18,826 bases of DNA from Deltaproteobacteria bacterium (GCA_020346205.1 CP070776.1:521446-540271), one strand, 5' to 3'. Positions 1 through 7,383 are shown, counted from the stretch's first letter. Numbers and translations are program-made. The notes: generated by a model from the sequence alone, not told the origin.

Positions 1-985
1 TATCGGCAATGTTATTGCCCCTGAAGAGATCATAAAAAAATACGGAGCTGAAGTTCTCAGGCTGTGGGTATCCAGTGAGGATTACCGTGATGACATCAAA
101 ATTTCTGATGAGATCCTTAAACAGCTTTCAGATGCCTATCGCAAGATACGAAATACAATTCGCTTTCTACTAGGCAATCTCTATGACTTTAATCCGGCAT
201 CTGACAGGATCGCCTATGATGATATGGATGAGATAGACCGTTGGGCCGTACTCCAGTTTGAGCTTTTCAAGCGCAAGATAATCAAAGCTTATGCTGACTT
301 TGATTTTCATGTTGTTTTTCATGGCCTGCATCAATTCTGCGGTGTTACCATGAGTGCCTTTTATCTCGATATCATTAAGGACAGGCTGTATACAGCCCTG
401 CCAGATTCGCCTGCCCGGAAGGCAGCCCAGACGGTTCTCTATGATATACTTTCAGGCCTTCTAAGCATCATGGCACCTGTGATGAGCTTTACTGCTGCGG
501 AAGCCTGGGAACATCTGCCAGGTGCAGGTGATACAGAGGAACTCCGGGGCAATGTATTTCTGCAGGAGTTTCCGTCAGAAATTCCTGAAGCAATTGATCC
601 AGAACTGGACAATAAATGGAAGCAGCTGCTTGAAGTACGATCCGAAATAACCAAAGCTCTTGAAGGGGCCAGAAGGGATAAGATCATCGGCCATCCCCTG
701 GAGGCAAAGGTCATGGTTAAGGCAACCGGTTCTTTAGCAGATTTTCTTGCAGACAAGTGGGATACGTTGAAGATGATATCCATTGTCTCAGAACTTATGC
801 AAACAGATGAACTTAGTGAAGAAACATATGTCAGCGATGTATTGCCTGATTTACATGTTTCTGTCCTCCCGGCCTCTGGCGGTAAATGCGAAAGATGCTG
901 GCTCCGTTCAGAAACAGTTGGTGATGCACCTGATCATCCGGAGCTCTGCAACCGTTGCACCTCTGTTGTTTCGCAAATTGCATAA
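1..985 (+). CDS. ileS: Isoleucyl-tRNA synthetase, C-terminal part (5' end outside window)
   Basis: This enzyme attaches isoleucine to tRNA-Ile in the cytoplasm. The reading frame is open from base 2 and codes for 327 residues before the TAA at 983-985. The first residues read IGNVIAPEEI, which in class I synthetases directly follows the KMSKS catalytic loop, so the window opens just after that loop and the Rossmann domain lies outside. The anticodon-binding helical domain follows (DAYRKIRNTIRFLLGNLYDF; the conserved R-tract and W residues are visible). The extreme C-terminus has the zinc-binding finger typical of bacterial IleS, with two CxxC pairs (CERC and CNRC) about 20 residues apart. This supports ileS over valS or leuS. 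It is followed 28 bases later by lspA, the same pairing seen in E. coli and many other bacteria. The protein end looks intact. Confidence 0.97.
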   Translation, partial: IGNVIAPEEIIKKYGAEVLRLWVSSEDYRDDIKISDEILKQLSDAYRKIRNTIRFLLGNLYDFNPASDRIAYDDMDEIDRWAVLQFELFKRKIIKAYADFDFHVVFHGLHQFCGVTMSAFYLDIIKDRLYTALPDSPARKAAQTVLYDILSGLLSIMAPVMSFTAAEAWEHLPGAGDTEELRGNVFLQEFPSEIPEAIDPELDNKWKQLLEVRSEITKALEGARRDKIIGHPLEAKVMVKATGSLADFLADKWDTLKMISIVSELMQTDELSEETYVSDVLPDLHVSVLPASGGKCERCWLRSETVGDAPDHPELCNRCTSVVSQIA

Positions 986-1013
986 ATAATGTTTCCTCAC
1001 TTTGGGAGTGCTT

Positions 1014-1523
1014 GTGAATACCAAGTATGAATTGAGTGATCTTATACCTGTTGGATTAGCTGCGGCAGTAGTTATTATCGACCAGTTGACCAAACAATGG
1101 ATAATGGCAACCATTGCACTTCATGAGCAGCAAAATGTTATCCCTGGATTTTTTGATCTGGTATATGTAACCAATACTGGCGCGGCTTTTGGCTTTCTGG
1201 CAGGAAGCAAAACCTGGCTGCGCCAGGCTTTTTTTATAGTTGTAGCAATTATAGCACTTATCGTCATAATTTGTGCCTACGGACACCTGAAGCGACAGTC
1301 CAGGATATTCATCTACGCCCTGGGATTGATAGCAGGAGGAGCTATAGGTAACCTGATTGACCGGCTGCGTTTTGGTTCTGTAGTTGATTTTTTGGATTTT
1401 TACCTTGGCACTTACCACTGGCCGGCTTTTAATGCTGCTGATTCTGCAATAACTGTTGGTGTCGCACTGTTTCTCCTGGGAACACTTTTGCAGCATTTGG
1501 ACCAGTCCAAAAGAGATGAGTAA
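1014..1523 (+). CDS. lspA: Lipoprotein signal peptidase (signal peptidase II)
   Basis: This inner-membrane aspartyl protease removes signal peptides from diacylglyceryl-modified prolipoproteins. Four hydrophobic segments are visible, together with the family boxes: DQLTK near the N-terminus (D23), NLIDR (D116) and FNAADSAI (D143). D116 and D143 are 27 residues apart, as are the two catalytic aspartates of E. coli LspA. The frame could start at TTG 1002, but GTG 1014 is preferred: it has a GGGAG Shine-Dalgarno at 1004-1008 five bases upstream and gives the usual length of 169 residues. The gene follows ileS closely and precedes fabD. Two lipoprotein-like products are encoded further along this window (10456-13190) and are plausible substrates, though that is inference. 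Confidence 0.96.
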   Translation: MNTKYELSDLIPVGLAAAVVIIDQLTKQWIMATIALHEQQNVIPGFFDLVYVTNTGAAFGFLAGSKTWLRQAFFIVVAIIALIVIICAYGHLKRQSRIFIYALGLIAGGAIGNLIDRLRFGSVVDFLDFYLGTYHWPAFNAADSAITVGVALFLLGTLLQHLDQSKRDE

Positions 1524-1536
1524 TTTATAATATTTG

Positions 1537-1561
1537 AGGCACTTTCAACTTAAGGCACTTT
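1537..1561 (+). repeat. Direct repeat AGGCACTTT x2 upstream of fabD
   Basis: The nonamer AGGCACTTT occurs at 1537-1545 and again at 1553-1561, a 16-base period, inside the lspA-fabD spacer and just before the fabD ribosome-binding site. A TATAAT hexamer sits at 1526-1531, but no convincing -35 is at the right distance. The repeat could be a regulator half-site pair or chance in a short AT-rich spacer. Confidence 0.4.
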
Positions 1562-1579
1562 TATTAAGAGGATTGCACG

Positions 1580-2530
1580 ATGCAAAAAAAAATTATTGCT
1601 GTCCTGTTCCCCGGACAGGGCTCACAGTTCATTGGTATGGGCAAGGAGTTTCTGGAATCTGACGCAGAAGCTGATAAACTGATGGACCTTGCAGAGTCAA
1701 TCAGTTCTGCTCCTTTACGAAAATTGTGTCTCGATGGGCCCATGGAAGAATTGACCAGAGCCGTATATCTGCAGCCAGCATTAACCGCAGTCAATTTAAT
1801 ATGCTGGCAGGCTGTCAAAAACGCAGGTATACAGGCAGATTTTTTTGTCGGGCACAGCCTTGGTGAGTACAGTGCTCTCTGTGGTTCAGGTATTTTGACA
1901 GTTGCCGATACTTTGAAGCTTGTAAGTGAAAGAGGGCGGCTTAGTGAGCGGGAAGGCCGGAGAAATCCAGGTGGCATGCAGGCCATATTGGGCTTGACTC
2001 TGGAAGAGGTGGAGGAAATTCTTTCTACCTTTCCCGAGGCTGCTATGGTAACTGTGGCTAACCATAACACTGAAACACAAATAGTCATTTCCGGATACCA
2101 TGAGATCCTTGCAAAGGTGGATGAGATTGTCTCCGAAAAAGGAGGCAAGGCAATTACCTTGAATGTTTCTGTGGCCAATCACAGTCCGCTGGTTGCCGGT
2201 GCTATTCCAGATTTTGAAAAAATTATGGCTGAGGCTGTTTTTTCTTCTCCGGAAAAACATATACTTTTTAATGTGACTGCTGCTGAAGAAACAGACCCCA
2301 ATGTTATCCGTTCAATAATGAGTAGACAGATAGCCTCAAGGGTCCGCTGGTATGAGATAATAAATTCCCTGGTGGCACGAGGGGTTAATACATTTATTGA
2401 AGTGGGTCCCAAGAAGGTTTTGTCCGGGTTGACGAAAAAAATTGTACCAAAATCCTCAGGATGTATTTCATTTCAGGTTGATTCTCCCGAGACCTTGGCC
2501 AAGTGTCTTGAAGGTTTAGGTGCTGGCTGA
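1580..2530 (+). CDS. fabD: Malonyl-CoA:ACP transacylase
   Basis: FabD moves malonyl groups from CoA to acyl carrier protein, supplying the extender unit for type II fatty-acid synthesis in the cytoplasm. The 316-residue length is normal for the family. Visible signatures are PGQGSQ at residues 11-16 (oxyanion region), GHSLGEY with nucleophile S93, R118 in the carboxylate-binding stretch, and H201 in VANHSPL as the catalytic histidine, close to E. coli S92/H201. The ATG at 1580 is preceded by AAGAGGA at 1566-1572, a good ribosome-binding site. The gene lies 56 bases after lspA and is not next to other fab genes here. The spacer before it carries a direct repeat (see findings). A weak hairpin with a T run overlaps its stop codon. 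Confidence 0.96.
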   Translation: MQKKIIAVLFPGQGSQFIGMGKEFLESDAEADKLMDLAESISSAPLRKLCLDGPMEELTRAVYLQPALTAVNLICWQAVKNAGIQADFFVGHSLGEYSALCGSGILTVADTLKLVSERGRLSEREGRRNPGGMQAILGLTLEEVEEILSTFPEAAMVTVANHNTETQIVISGYHEILAKVDEIVSEKGGKAITLNVSVANHSPLVAGAIPDFEKIMAEAVFSSPEKHILFNVTAAEETDPNVIRSIMSRQIASRVRWYEIINSLVARGVNTFIEVGPKKVLSGLTKKIVPKSSGCISFQVDSPETLAKCLEGLGAG

Positions 2531-2547
2531 TCTATAGAGCAGTTTTT
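2527..2547 (+). terminator. Weak hairpin plus T run at end of fabD
   Basis: The stop region forms an imperfect hairpin. Bases 2527-2529 pair with 2540-2542 and 2531-2532 with 2537-2538, with one A/G mismatch and a TATA loop, followed by TTTTT at 2543-2547. The stem is short and AT-rich, so termination would be partial at best. Confidence 0.3.
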
Positions 2548-2870
2548 GGTATGAAAATTCAGGACAAGTAGGTGTGGTTATTACTGTTCATTAATTGAGC
2601 GGTGCTGATCGTAATTTTTGTACGTAAAAAATAATGATAATGGCAGAGCATTGCTTGACATTCGGTCAAGTTCCAATTATCTTTCCGTGTTTTTTCAAAA
2701 TGAGTGGGTATAAGCAGTAAAAACTGGCCAATTTACTGGCTTTATAATAGAAAAGTAATAACACGAAAATTTTAGCTCTACTCTTATCCATAACTATTAA
2801 AAAGGCTTCCGTGCACAGTCTGTAAAAAGTTTTGGGTGGTGAGCAGAAAGAATATATTTGCGATTAGATT
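2531..2870. other. 340-base intergenic region between fabD and ffh
   Basis: No reading frame here looks like a gene: the frames are short, lack ribosome-binding sites and are AT-rich. The stretch contains the promoter candidate and dyad at 2654-2683, a perfect TATAAT at 2743-2748 without a recognisable -35, and a small dyad GCCA/TGGC around 2727-2740 just before that TATAAT. I looked for the conserved SRP RNA core, since ffh follows, and did not find it on either strand. The AT-rich leader before ffh has no obvious riboswitch-like fold. Confidence 0.6.
2655..2683 (+). promoter_or_regulatory. Sigma70-type promoter candidate for the ffh operon
   Basis: A perfect TTGACA lies at 2655-2660, followed by a 17-base spacer and TATCTT at 2678-2683 (four of six matches to TATAAT). 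It points toward ffh, with an implied transcript start near 2690 and a leader of about 180 nt. The -35 box is embedded in the perfect inverted repeat CTTGAC-ATTCG-GTCAAG at 2654-2670, which could be an operator. No experimental support is available from sequence alone. Confidence 0.5.
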
Positions 2871-4226
2871 ATGTTTGAAAATTTAACAGATAGACTGCAG
2901 AAAGTTTTCAGGGATTTGAGAGGTTATGGCAAACTCACCCCGGAAAACATAAAAGAGGCCATGCGCCAGGTTAGGTTGGCACTTCTGGAAGCTGATGTCA
3001 ACTACAAGGTCGTCAAGGAGTTTATTGATGCCATCTCGGAGCGTGCGGTCGGGCAGGATGTCCTTGATAGCCTTACTCCAGGGCAACAGGTAATCAAGAT
3101 AGTTCACCAGGAACTGGTCGAACTGCTGGGCGGTCAGACTGAGCTACTCAAACTTGATGGCAAGCAGCCTGTTGTCATTATGCTGGCTGGTCTGCAAGGT
3201 TCAGGTAAGACAACTACTGCGGCCAAGTTGGCAAAATCCCTGAAGGGAAAAGGGAGAAAACCCTATCTGATACCGGCTGATGTTTATAGGCCGGCAGCTA
3301 TAGATCAGCTTAAGGTTCTAGGAGAATCTATCGGGGTAGATGTGCATCCTTCGGAAGCCAGCCAGAATCCTGTAAATATCTGTCGCAACGCCCTTATCGC
3401 AGCAGATGAAAAAGGCTTGAATACAGTAATTATCGATACTGCCGGGCGTTTGCATATAGACCAGGAATTGATGGAAGAGCTTCGCCAGATTAGGGCCCAG
3501 GTAGAACCTGCTGAAATACTTTTCGTGGCTGATGCCATGACCGGACAGGATGCCGTCACGGTAGCTGAGAAATTCAAGAATGATCTTGACTTGACAGGTG
3601 TTGTGCTCACAAAGATGGAAGGTGACGCCCGGGGCGGGGCTGCTCTTTCCATCAAGAAGGTGACAGATCGCCCCATTAAGTTTGTAGGTGTAGGTGAAGG
3701 TATGGATGCCCTGGAGGTATTCCATCCTGATCGGTTGGCTTCAAGAATTCTTGGCATGGGTGATGTCCTTTCCTTGATTGAAAAGGCAGAGGCGGTTGTT
3801 GATAAGAAAAAAGCTGAAAAACTTGCCAAGAAAATTAAGAAAAGTGAATTTTCTCTGGAAGATTTTCGAGACCAGATACAACAGATTAAGAAAATGGGCA
3901 GCCTTGAGCAGATCATGGGTATGATCCCTGGTCTTAACAAGATGAAGCAGATGCAGAACATGCCCAAGCCGGATGAAAGTGAGTTGGTACGCACCGAAGC
4001 AATTATAAACTCAATGACTCCGGTGGAGCGCCGAAACTACCAGATACTCAACGCCAGCCGTCGGCAGCGAATTGCCAGCGGCAGTGGTACCAGTGTCCAG
4101 GATGTCAACAGGGTAATTAAAAGCTACTCTCAGATGCTGAAGATGATGAAAAAAATGAAGGGCTTTTCCGGTGGTTTTGCTGGGGGCAAGAAAAAGAGAA
4201 AACTGCCCAAGGGATTAAGACGCTAG
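2871..4226 (+). CDS. ffh: Signal recognition particle protein (SRP54 GTPase)
   Basis: Ffh binds 4.5S SRP RNA and signal sequences on nascent membrane proteins and delivers ribosomes to FtsY at the inner membrane. The 451-residue protein has all three parts. The N domain is residues 1-90 (MFENLTDRLQ start). The G domain has P-loop GLQGSGKTT at 107-115, DVYRPAA near 137, DTAGR at 189-193 and TKMEGDARGG at 247-256. The methionine-rich M domain runs from about 300 to 435 and includes the RNA-binding helix-turn-helix with SMTPVER and RRQRIASGSG. A basic KKKRKLPKGLRR tail ends it. The ATG matches the conserved N-terminus but has only a weak, distant ribosome-binding site. It heads the run that continues with rpsP after 124 bases, an ffh-rpsP order known in many bacteria. 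Confidence 0.98.
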   Translation: MFENLTDRLQKVFRDLRGYGKLTPENIKEAMRQVRLALLEADVNYKVVKEFIDAISERAVGQDVLDSLTPGQQVIKIVHQELVELLGGQTELLKLDGKQPVVIMLAGLQGSGKTTTAAKLAKSLKGKGRKPYLIPADVYRPAAIDQLKVLGESIGVDVHPSEASQNPVNICRNALIAADEKGLNTVIIDTAGRLHIDQELMEELRQIRAQVEPAEILFVADAMTGQDAVTVAEKFKNDLDLTGVVLTKMEGDARGGAALSIKKVTDRPIKFVGVGEGMDALEVFHPDRLASRILGMGDVLSLIEKAEAVVDKKKAEKLAKKIKKSEFSLEDFRDQIQQIKKMGSLEQIMGMIPGLNKMKQMQNMPKPDESELVRTEAIINSMTPVERRNYQILNASRRQRIASGSGTSVQDVNRVIKSYSQMLKMMKKMKGFSGGFAGGKKKRKLPKGLRR

Positions 4227-4350
4227 CATTATCATCTTCTTTAAGGTATATTAATAAATTCTGCTTTTTTTAAAGATACATTTTTTATACAGATAATTAA
4301 GATAATTTGAATTCATAACGTGCATTATAAATGAGGAGGAAGTTCACAGA

Positions 4351-4611
4351 ATGGCAGTAAAAATTCGTTTAACTAGACTGGGAAGAAAAAAGATGCCTTA
4401 CTACCGTATAGTTGTTGCGGATGTTGAGGCTAAGCGTGACGGCAGGTTTCTTGATATTGTCGGCACCTATGATCCATTGAAAGACCCGGCTGAGGTGCAT
4501 TTTGATGCAGCAAAGCTTCAGTCCTGGCTTGATCAGGGTGCTAAGCCTACGCAGACAGTAAAAAGTTTGATAGCTAAGCATGTAAATCCTGAGACAGCCG
4601 CAGCTGAATAG
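4351..4611 (+). CDS. rpsP: 30S ribosomal protein bS16
   Basis: bS16 is a small-subunit protein needed for 30S assembly. The 86-residue protein has the hallmark N-terminus [24 protein letters not shown] and the GTYDP motif. The length is normal, with a short acidic/alanine tail. A strong AGGAGG at 4334-4339 lies 11 bases before the ATG, one of the best ribosome-binding sites in the window, as expected for a ribosomal protein. The 124-base spacer from ffh is AT-rich and could hold a promoter, but I see no confident -35/-10 pair. The gene is followed at 4 bases by khpA, so the two are very probably translationally coupled. Confidence 0.98.
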   Translation: MAVKIRLTRLGRKKMPYYRIVVADVEAKRDGRFLDIVGTYDPLKDPAEVHFDAAKLQSWLDQGAKPTQTVKSLIAKHVNPETAAAE

Positions 4612-4615
4612 GTTG

Positions 4616-4846
4616 ATGAAAGAGTTGATTCAATATATTGCGACCGCTCTGGTAGATAACCCTGATCAGGTCCAGGTAAACGAAACTGAACAGGATGATA
4701 CCATTATCATTGAATTGACGGTAGCAAAAGAGGACCTTGGCAAGGTGATCGGCAAGCAGGGCAGAACAGCCCGAGCTATGCGGTCATTACTTTCTGCTGC
4801 AGCAGGCAAGGTCAACAAGCGTTCCAGGCTTGAAATTATGGAATAG
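4616..4846 (+). CDS. khpA: KH-domain RNA-binding protein KhpA
   Basis: This 76-residue single KH-domain protein belongs to the family KhpA/YlqC (COG1837), which binds RNA and in some bacteria works with KhpB/Jag. The KH signature is visible as VIGKQGRTARAMRSLLSAAA, with the GKxGR loop that contacts RNA. A TTG at 4613 is also in frame, but ATG 4616 is the natural start. No strong ribosome-binding site exists and the rpsP stop is only 4 bases upstream, so coupled translation is likely. The rpsP-khpA-rimM-trmD order is common outside the gamma-proteobacteria; in E. coli khpA is absent from this operon. Confidence 0.93.
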   Translation: MKELIQYIATALVDNPDQVQVNETEQDDTIIIELTVAKEDLGKVIGKQGRTARAMRSLLSAAAGKVNKRSRLEIME

Positions 4847-4847
4847 A

Positions 4848-5405
4848 ATGACCCGGAACTCTGACCGGAGAAAAGCTGAATTGACGGCCGATCTTGTTAT
4901 GATAGGCGAGATTACCAAGCCGCATGGCATCCGGGGTGAGGTAAAAGTCTATTCCTATTCTGAAAAGCCTGAAAATTTTAAGCACTATAAAAATGTTGTC
5001 CTGCAGGAACCTACAGAAAGCGGGACAAAGATATATGAAGTCATCAAAAGCCGGGTGCAGGGTAAATTGGTGATCCTGCAGTTGGAAAGTGTGGCAACCA
5101 GAGAGGCAGCGGAAGCCTTGCAGGGAAGCAAAGTCTGGTTAAGTAAAGATGACTTCCCGAAATTGGACTCTGACGAGTACTATTGGCACCAGCTAGAGGG
5201 TCTTTTGGTTCTAACCGAAGCAGGCCAGGAGCTTGGTAGGGTTAGCAAACTATTTAGCACATCAGCACATGATATTATGGTTGTGAGCGGTGCTGGCGAT
5301 GAGTACTTGATTCCGTTAGAAGGGGCCATCATCAGAAATATTGATGAGCAGGGAGGGAAAATAATAATTTCTCCTCCACCCGGCCTACTCGAAATAAATA
5401 AATAA
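4848..5405 (+). CDS. rimM: Ribosome maturation factor RimM
   Basis: RimM binds ribosomal protein S19 in the 30S head and assists 16S rRNA processing. The N-terminal RimM barrel starts at [15 protein letters not shown], and the C-terminal PRC barrel begins around [11 protein letters not shown] and ends with [12 protein letters not shown] and the conserved [11 protein letters not shown] tail. The start is uncertain. ATG 4848, one base after the khpA stop, gives 185 residues. TTG 4881 has GGAGAA at 4867-4872 eight bases upstream and gives 174 residues. ATG 4899 falls directly at the conserved [11 protein letters not shown] chose 4848 because of coupling to khpA, with moderate certainty. A small hairpin lies between rimM and trmD. 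Confidence 0.93.
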   Translation: MTRNSDRRKAELTADLVMIGEITKPHGIRGEVKVYSYSEKPENFKHYKNVVLQEPTESGTKIYEVIKSRVQGKLVILQLESVATREAAEALQGSKVWLSKDDFPKLDSDEYYWHQLEGLLVLTEAGQELGRVSKLFSTSAHDIMVVSGAGDEYLIPLEGAIIRNIDEQGGKIIISPPPGLLEINK

Positions 5406-5421
5406 GAAAATGGTTGCGGCG

Positions 5422-5447
5422 AAAACCTCTGTTTATTAAAAGGTTTT
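5422..5447 (+). promoter_or_regulatory. Inverted repeat before trmD start
   Basis: AAAACCT at 5422-5428 and AGGTTTT at 5441-5447 form a perfect 7-bp stem with a 12-base loop, 17 bases before the trmD ATG. The 3' arm contains the only Shine-Dalgarno-like AGG in the trmD upstream region, so the hairpin could lower trmD translation relative to its neighbours. This is inference from sequence only. Confidence 0.35.
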
Positions 5448-5464
5448 GCTCCGTATCATTTACT

Positions 5465-6223
5465 ATGCGATTTGACATTCTTACCATTTTTCCACAGCTT
5501 CTTGATTCGCCTCTGCAAGAGGGCATTATTCGAAGGGCGGTGGCAGCAGGAAAGATAAGCGTCAACATCCATGATATAAGAGATTTTGCTCTGGACAAGC
5601 ATGCCATGACGGATGACCGCCCTTTTGGAGGCGGTGAGGGAATGGTCATGAAACCGGAGCCTATTGCAAGTGCTCTTCGCTCTATAGAAAAAAAGGAATC
5701 CGGTGGCCGGGTTATATTTCTTTCTCCCCAGGGAAAAAAATATACCCAGAAGACAGCGGAAAGACTTGCAGCCCATGATCATCTTGTTTTGCTCTGTGGC
5801 AGGTATGAAGGGGTTGATGAGAGGATCAGGGCAAATTATGTGGACGAAGAGATATCTATCGGCGATTACATACTTACCGGTGGAGAGCTTGCAGCAATGA
5901 TCCTGGTTGATTCAGTCACCAGGTTGCTCCCAGGAGTTCTGGGGTGTGGGGATTCGGCGGAAAATGATACGTTTAGCAGCGGACTCCTGAAAAATCCCCA
6001 ATATACAAGGCCAAGGGAATTTGAAGGATATTCGGTTCCAGAGATTCTGTTAAGTGGAGATCATGCTGCCATTGCAGAATGGAGACTAATTACCTCGATA
6101 AAGCAAACTTTGGAAAAAAGGCCGGAGTTGCTGGCAAGGGCAGTGTTCAGTGAAGAAGAGCGGCGGATTTTGAAAATAAACGGGCTGCTTGAGGCTGTTG
6201 AAAAATATATTATACAGCAGTAA
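5465..6223 (+). CDS. trmD: tRNA (guanine-37-N1)-methyltransferase
   Basis: TrmD is the SPOUT-fold homodimer that puts m1G at position 37 of tRNAs with G36-G37, preventing +1 frameshifting. Family marks are the N-terminal [10 protein letters not shown], the [15 protein letters not shown] loop, the deep trefoil knot at [13 protein letters not shown] and [11 protein letters not shown], and [12 protein letters not shown] before the C-terminal tRNA-binding domain with YTRPREFEG. The frame is open to TTG 5414, but ATG 5465 matches the conserved protein start and gives 252 residues, the usual size. There is no clear Shine-Dalgarno within 15 bases. It is followed at 39 bases by a second, unrelated SPOUT methyltransferase. 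Confidence 0.97.
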   Translation: MRFDILTIFPQLLDSPLQEGIIRRAVAAGKISVNIHDIRDFALDKHAMTDDRPFGGGEGMVMKPEPIASALRSIEKKESGGRVIFLSPQGKKYTQKTAERLAAHDHLVLLCGRYEGVDERIRANYVDEEISIGDYILTGGELAAMILVDSVTRLLPGVLGCGDSAENDTFSSGLLKNPQYTRPREFEGYSVPEILLSGDHAAIAEWRLITSIKQTLEKRPELLARAVFSEEERRILKINGLLEAVEKYIIQQ

Positions 6224-6262
6224 ATCTTACTAAAAAGTTGAACAAGCTGTATACAAGATAAA

Positions 6263-6850
6263 GTGACAGAGCAGGAGGTTGATAAGGTCAGGATAGACTT
6301 GGCGCTGATTCATTATCCGGTAATAAATAAAAACCAGGAGATAATAGGCTCAGCAGTTACAAATCTGGACCTGCATGATATTTCACGAGCGGCAAGGACT
6401 TACGGCGTTGATTCTCTTTACGTTGTTACACCGTACAGTGACCAACAGGAATTATTCCAGGAATTGCTGGAACATTGGCTCAAAGGCCATGGGGCAGAAT
6501 ATAATTCCAAACGTGGAGAAGCCCTGTCCCTGGTACAGATCTGTGATGACATGGATCAACTTCTTGCAAGAGTGACTGAGAAATGGCAGCAGAGGCCTGT
6601 AGTTCTGGCTACCTGCGCCCAGGAAAAACATTCAGTTATTTGGCCTTACAGCAAAGTGCGCCAGCAAATTTCAGATGGGGAAAGTTTTCTCATCCTTTTC
6701 GGCACTGCCTGGGGACTGGCTCAAGAGGTAATAGATTCAGGGGATGGTATCCTGCCGCCGATTTCGGGGTCAGGCAACTATAATCACCTGTCAGTTAGAT
6801 CAGCAGCAGCTATAGTTCTGGACAGGCTGCTTGGAACAAAAGAAGATTAA
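6263..6850 (+). CDS. SPOUT-type RNA methyltransferase, Tm1570 family (COG4752-like)
   Basis: This predicted SAM-dependent RNA methyltransferase of 195 residues resembles Thermotoga Tm1570 (family Methyltrn_RNA_4). The N-terminus reads IDLALIHYPVINKNQEIIGSAVTNLDLHDISRAARTYGV, as in that family. The C-terminal half shows the SPOUT knot: LILFGTAWGLAQEVI (the FGTxxGL turn) and then NHLSVRSAAAIVLDRLLG. As I recall, Tm1570-like proteins sit beside trmD in several phyla and are fused to TrmD in some bacteria, which suggests tRNA as substrate; the modified base cannot be told from this sequence. The GTG at 6263 has no strong ribosome-binding site. An AGGAGG at 6273-6278 lies inside the gene and has no in-frame start at a useful distance. 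It sits between trmD and rplS. Confidence 0.85.
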   Translation: MTEQEVDKVRIDLALIHYPVINKNQEIIGSAVTNLDLHDISRAARTYGVDSLYVVTPYSDQQELFQELLEHWLKGHGAEYNSKRGEALSLVQICDDMDQLLARVTEKWQQRPVVLATCAQEKHSVIWPYSKVRQQISDGESFLILFGTAWGLAQEVIDSGDGILPPISGSGNYNHLSVRSAAAIVLDRLLGTKED

Positions 6851-6898
6851 ACTTTAAATTTTTTGATTCAGGTATTATATATCAGCGTTCCTGAAGCG

Positions 6899-6907
6899 TG
6901 ATAGAAT
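6899..6907 (+). promoter_or_regulatory. Possible extended -10 promoter before rplS
   Basis: TGATAGAAT at 6899-6907 is an extended -10 element (TG, one base, then TAGAAT, five of six matches to TATAAT). No -35 is recognisable at the usual distance. It would give rplS its own transcript with a leader of about 100 nt. A weak 6-bp dyad TTCAGG/CCTGAA (6867-6872 and 6890-6895) lies just upstream. Confidence 0.3.
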
Positions 6908-6960
6908 TTATAAAAGTACGATTCAGTTATATAAAATTGAGAAGAAGATTTTTTAAAATA

Positions 6961-6979
6961 GGGTGATGTGGAGGCGCCC
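6961..6979 (+). promoter_or_regulatory. rplS leader hairpin with GGAGG in its loop
   Basis: GGGTG at 6961-6965 can pair with CGCCC at 6975-6979 (four Watson-Crick pairs and one T-G). The 9-base loop contains GGAGG at 6970-6974. This is the only strong Shine-Dalgarno-like sequence in the leader, yet it is 37 bases before the rplS ATG. A short frame (6966-7031, 21 codons plus stop) starts inside it and overlaps the rplS start out of frame. The function is unknown. Confidence 0.3.
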
Positions 6980-7011
6980 ATCGGCAATTATAAATCCGAG
7001 AACAGCAGAAT

Positions 7012-7365
7012 ATGAGTACCAATATTATTGAAAGAATTGACAGAGAGCAGATGCGTCATGATATGCCGGATTTCCGCCCGGGCGACACTGTAAAGGTCCA
7101 TATCCGTATTATTGAAGGCAATAAGGAAAGAGTACAGGTTTTTGAGGGAGTAGTTATCCGCCGCAGAAAAGGTAACATGGGAGCCACTTTCACCGTACGG
7201 AAAATCTCACACGGTGTAGGTGTTGAAAAGACTTTTGCTCTGCATTCACCCAGACTGGAGAAGGTTGAGGTTGTCTACCGCGGTAAGGTTCGGCGTTCAA
7301 GACTGTACTATTTGCGTGAACTTCGCGGTAAGGCTGCCCGTATTAAAGAAAAAGGCTTACGCTAA
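7012..7365 (+). CDS. rplS: 50S ribosomal protein bL19
   Basis: bL19 sits at the interface of the large and small subunits. The 117-residue protein shows the family core [32 protein letters not shown], the [10 protein letters not shown] segment and [16 protein letters not shown] at the end. ATG 7012 is the only start downstream of an in-frame stop at 6991-6993, so the start is firm. There is nonetheless no Shine-Dalgarno within 15 bases, unusual beside rpsP, which has a strong one. The 161-base leader holds the features described at 6899 and 6961. rnhB follows after 18 bases, as in many bacteria. Confidence 0.98.
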   Translation: MSTNIIERIDREQMRHDMPDFRPGDTVKVHIRIIEGNKERVQVFEGVVIRRRKGNMGATFTVRKISHGVGVEKTFALHSPRLEKVEVVYRGKVRRSRLYYLRELRGKAARIKEKGLR

Positions 7366-7383
7366 AAGTTTGGGGGCTAGAGG

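Noticed and set aside
1056..1496. 146-codon minus-strand frame opposite lspA
   Set aside because: Antisense to the catalytic region of lspA; the apparent product has no known motifs.
1564..2178. 204-codon minus-strand frame opposite fabD
   Set aside because: Overlaps the complete, motif-bearing fabD and has no recognisable domain or initiation signal.
2641..2655. Sigma54-like TGGCA...TTGCT upstream of ffh
   Set aside because: The GG and GC elements are one base too close (11 instead of 12), a spacing not tolerated by sigma54 promoters, and the gene is housekeeping.
2531..2870. 4.5S/SRP RNA gene next to ffh
   Set aside because: The conserved SRP RNA core (CAGG, GGAA tetraloop and AGCAG elements in order) is not found on either strand of the gap.
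3305..3994. Long open frame of 229 codons on the minus strand inside ffh
   Set aside because: It lies wholly opposite a highly conserved gene, its translation is serine/isoleucine-rich without family motifs, and it has no ribosome-binding site. It is a codon-usage shadow.
6273..6278. AGGAGG near the SPOUT gene start as its true ribosome-binding site
   Set aside because: No in-frame ATG, GTG or TTG lies 4-13 bases downstream; the next in-frame TTG is 20 bases away and would remove conserved residues. It encodes Gln-Glu-Val in the gene.
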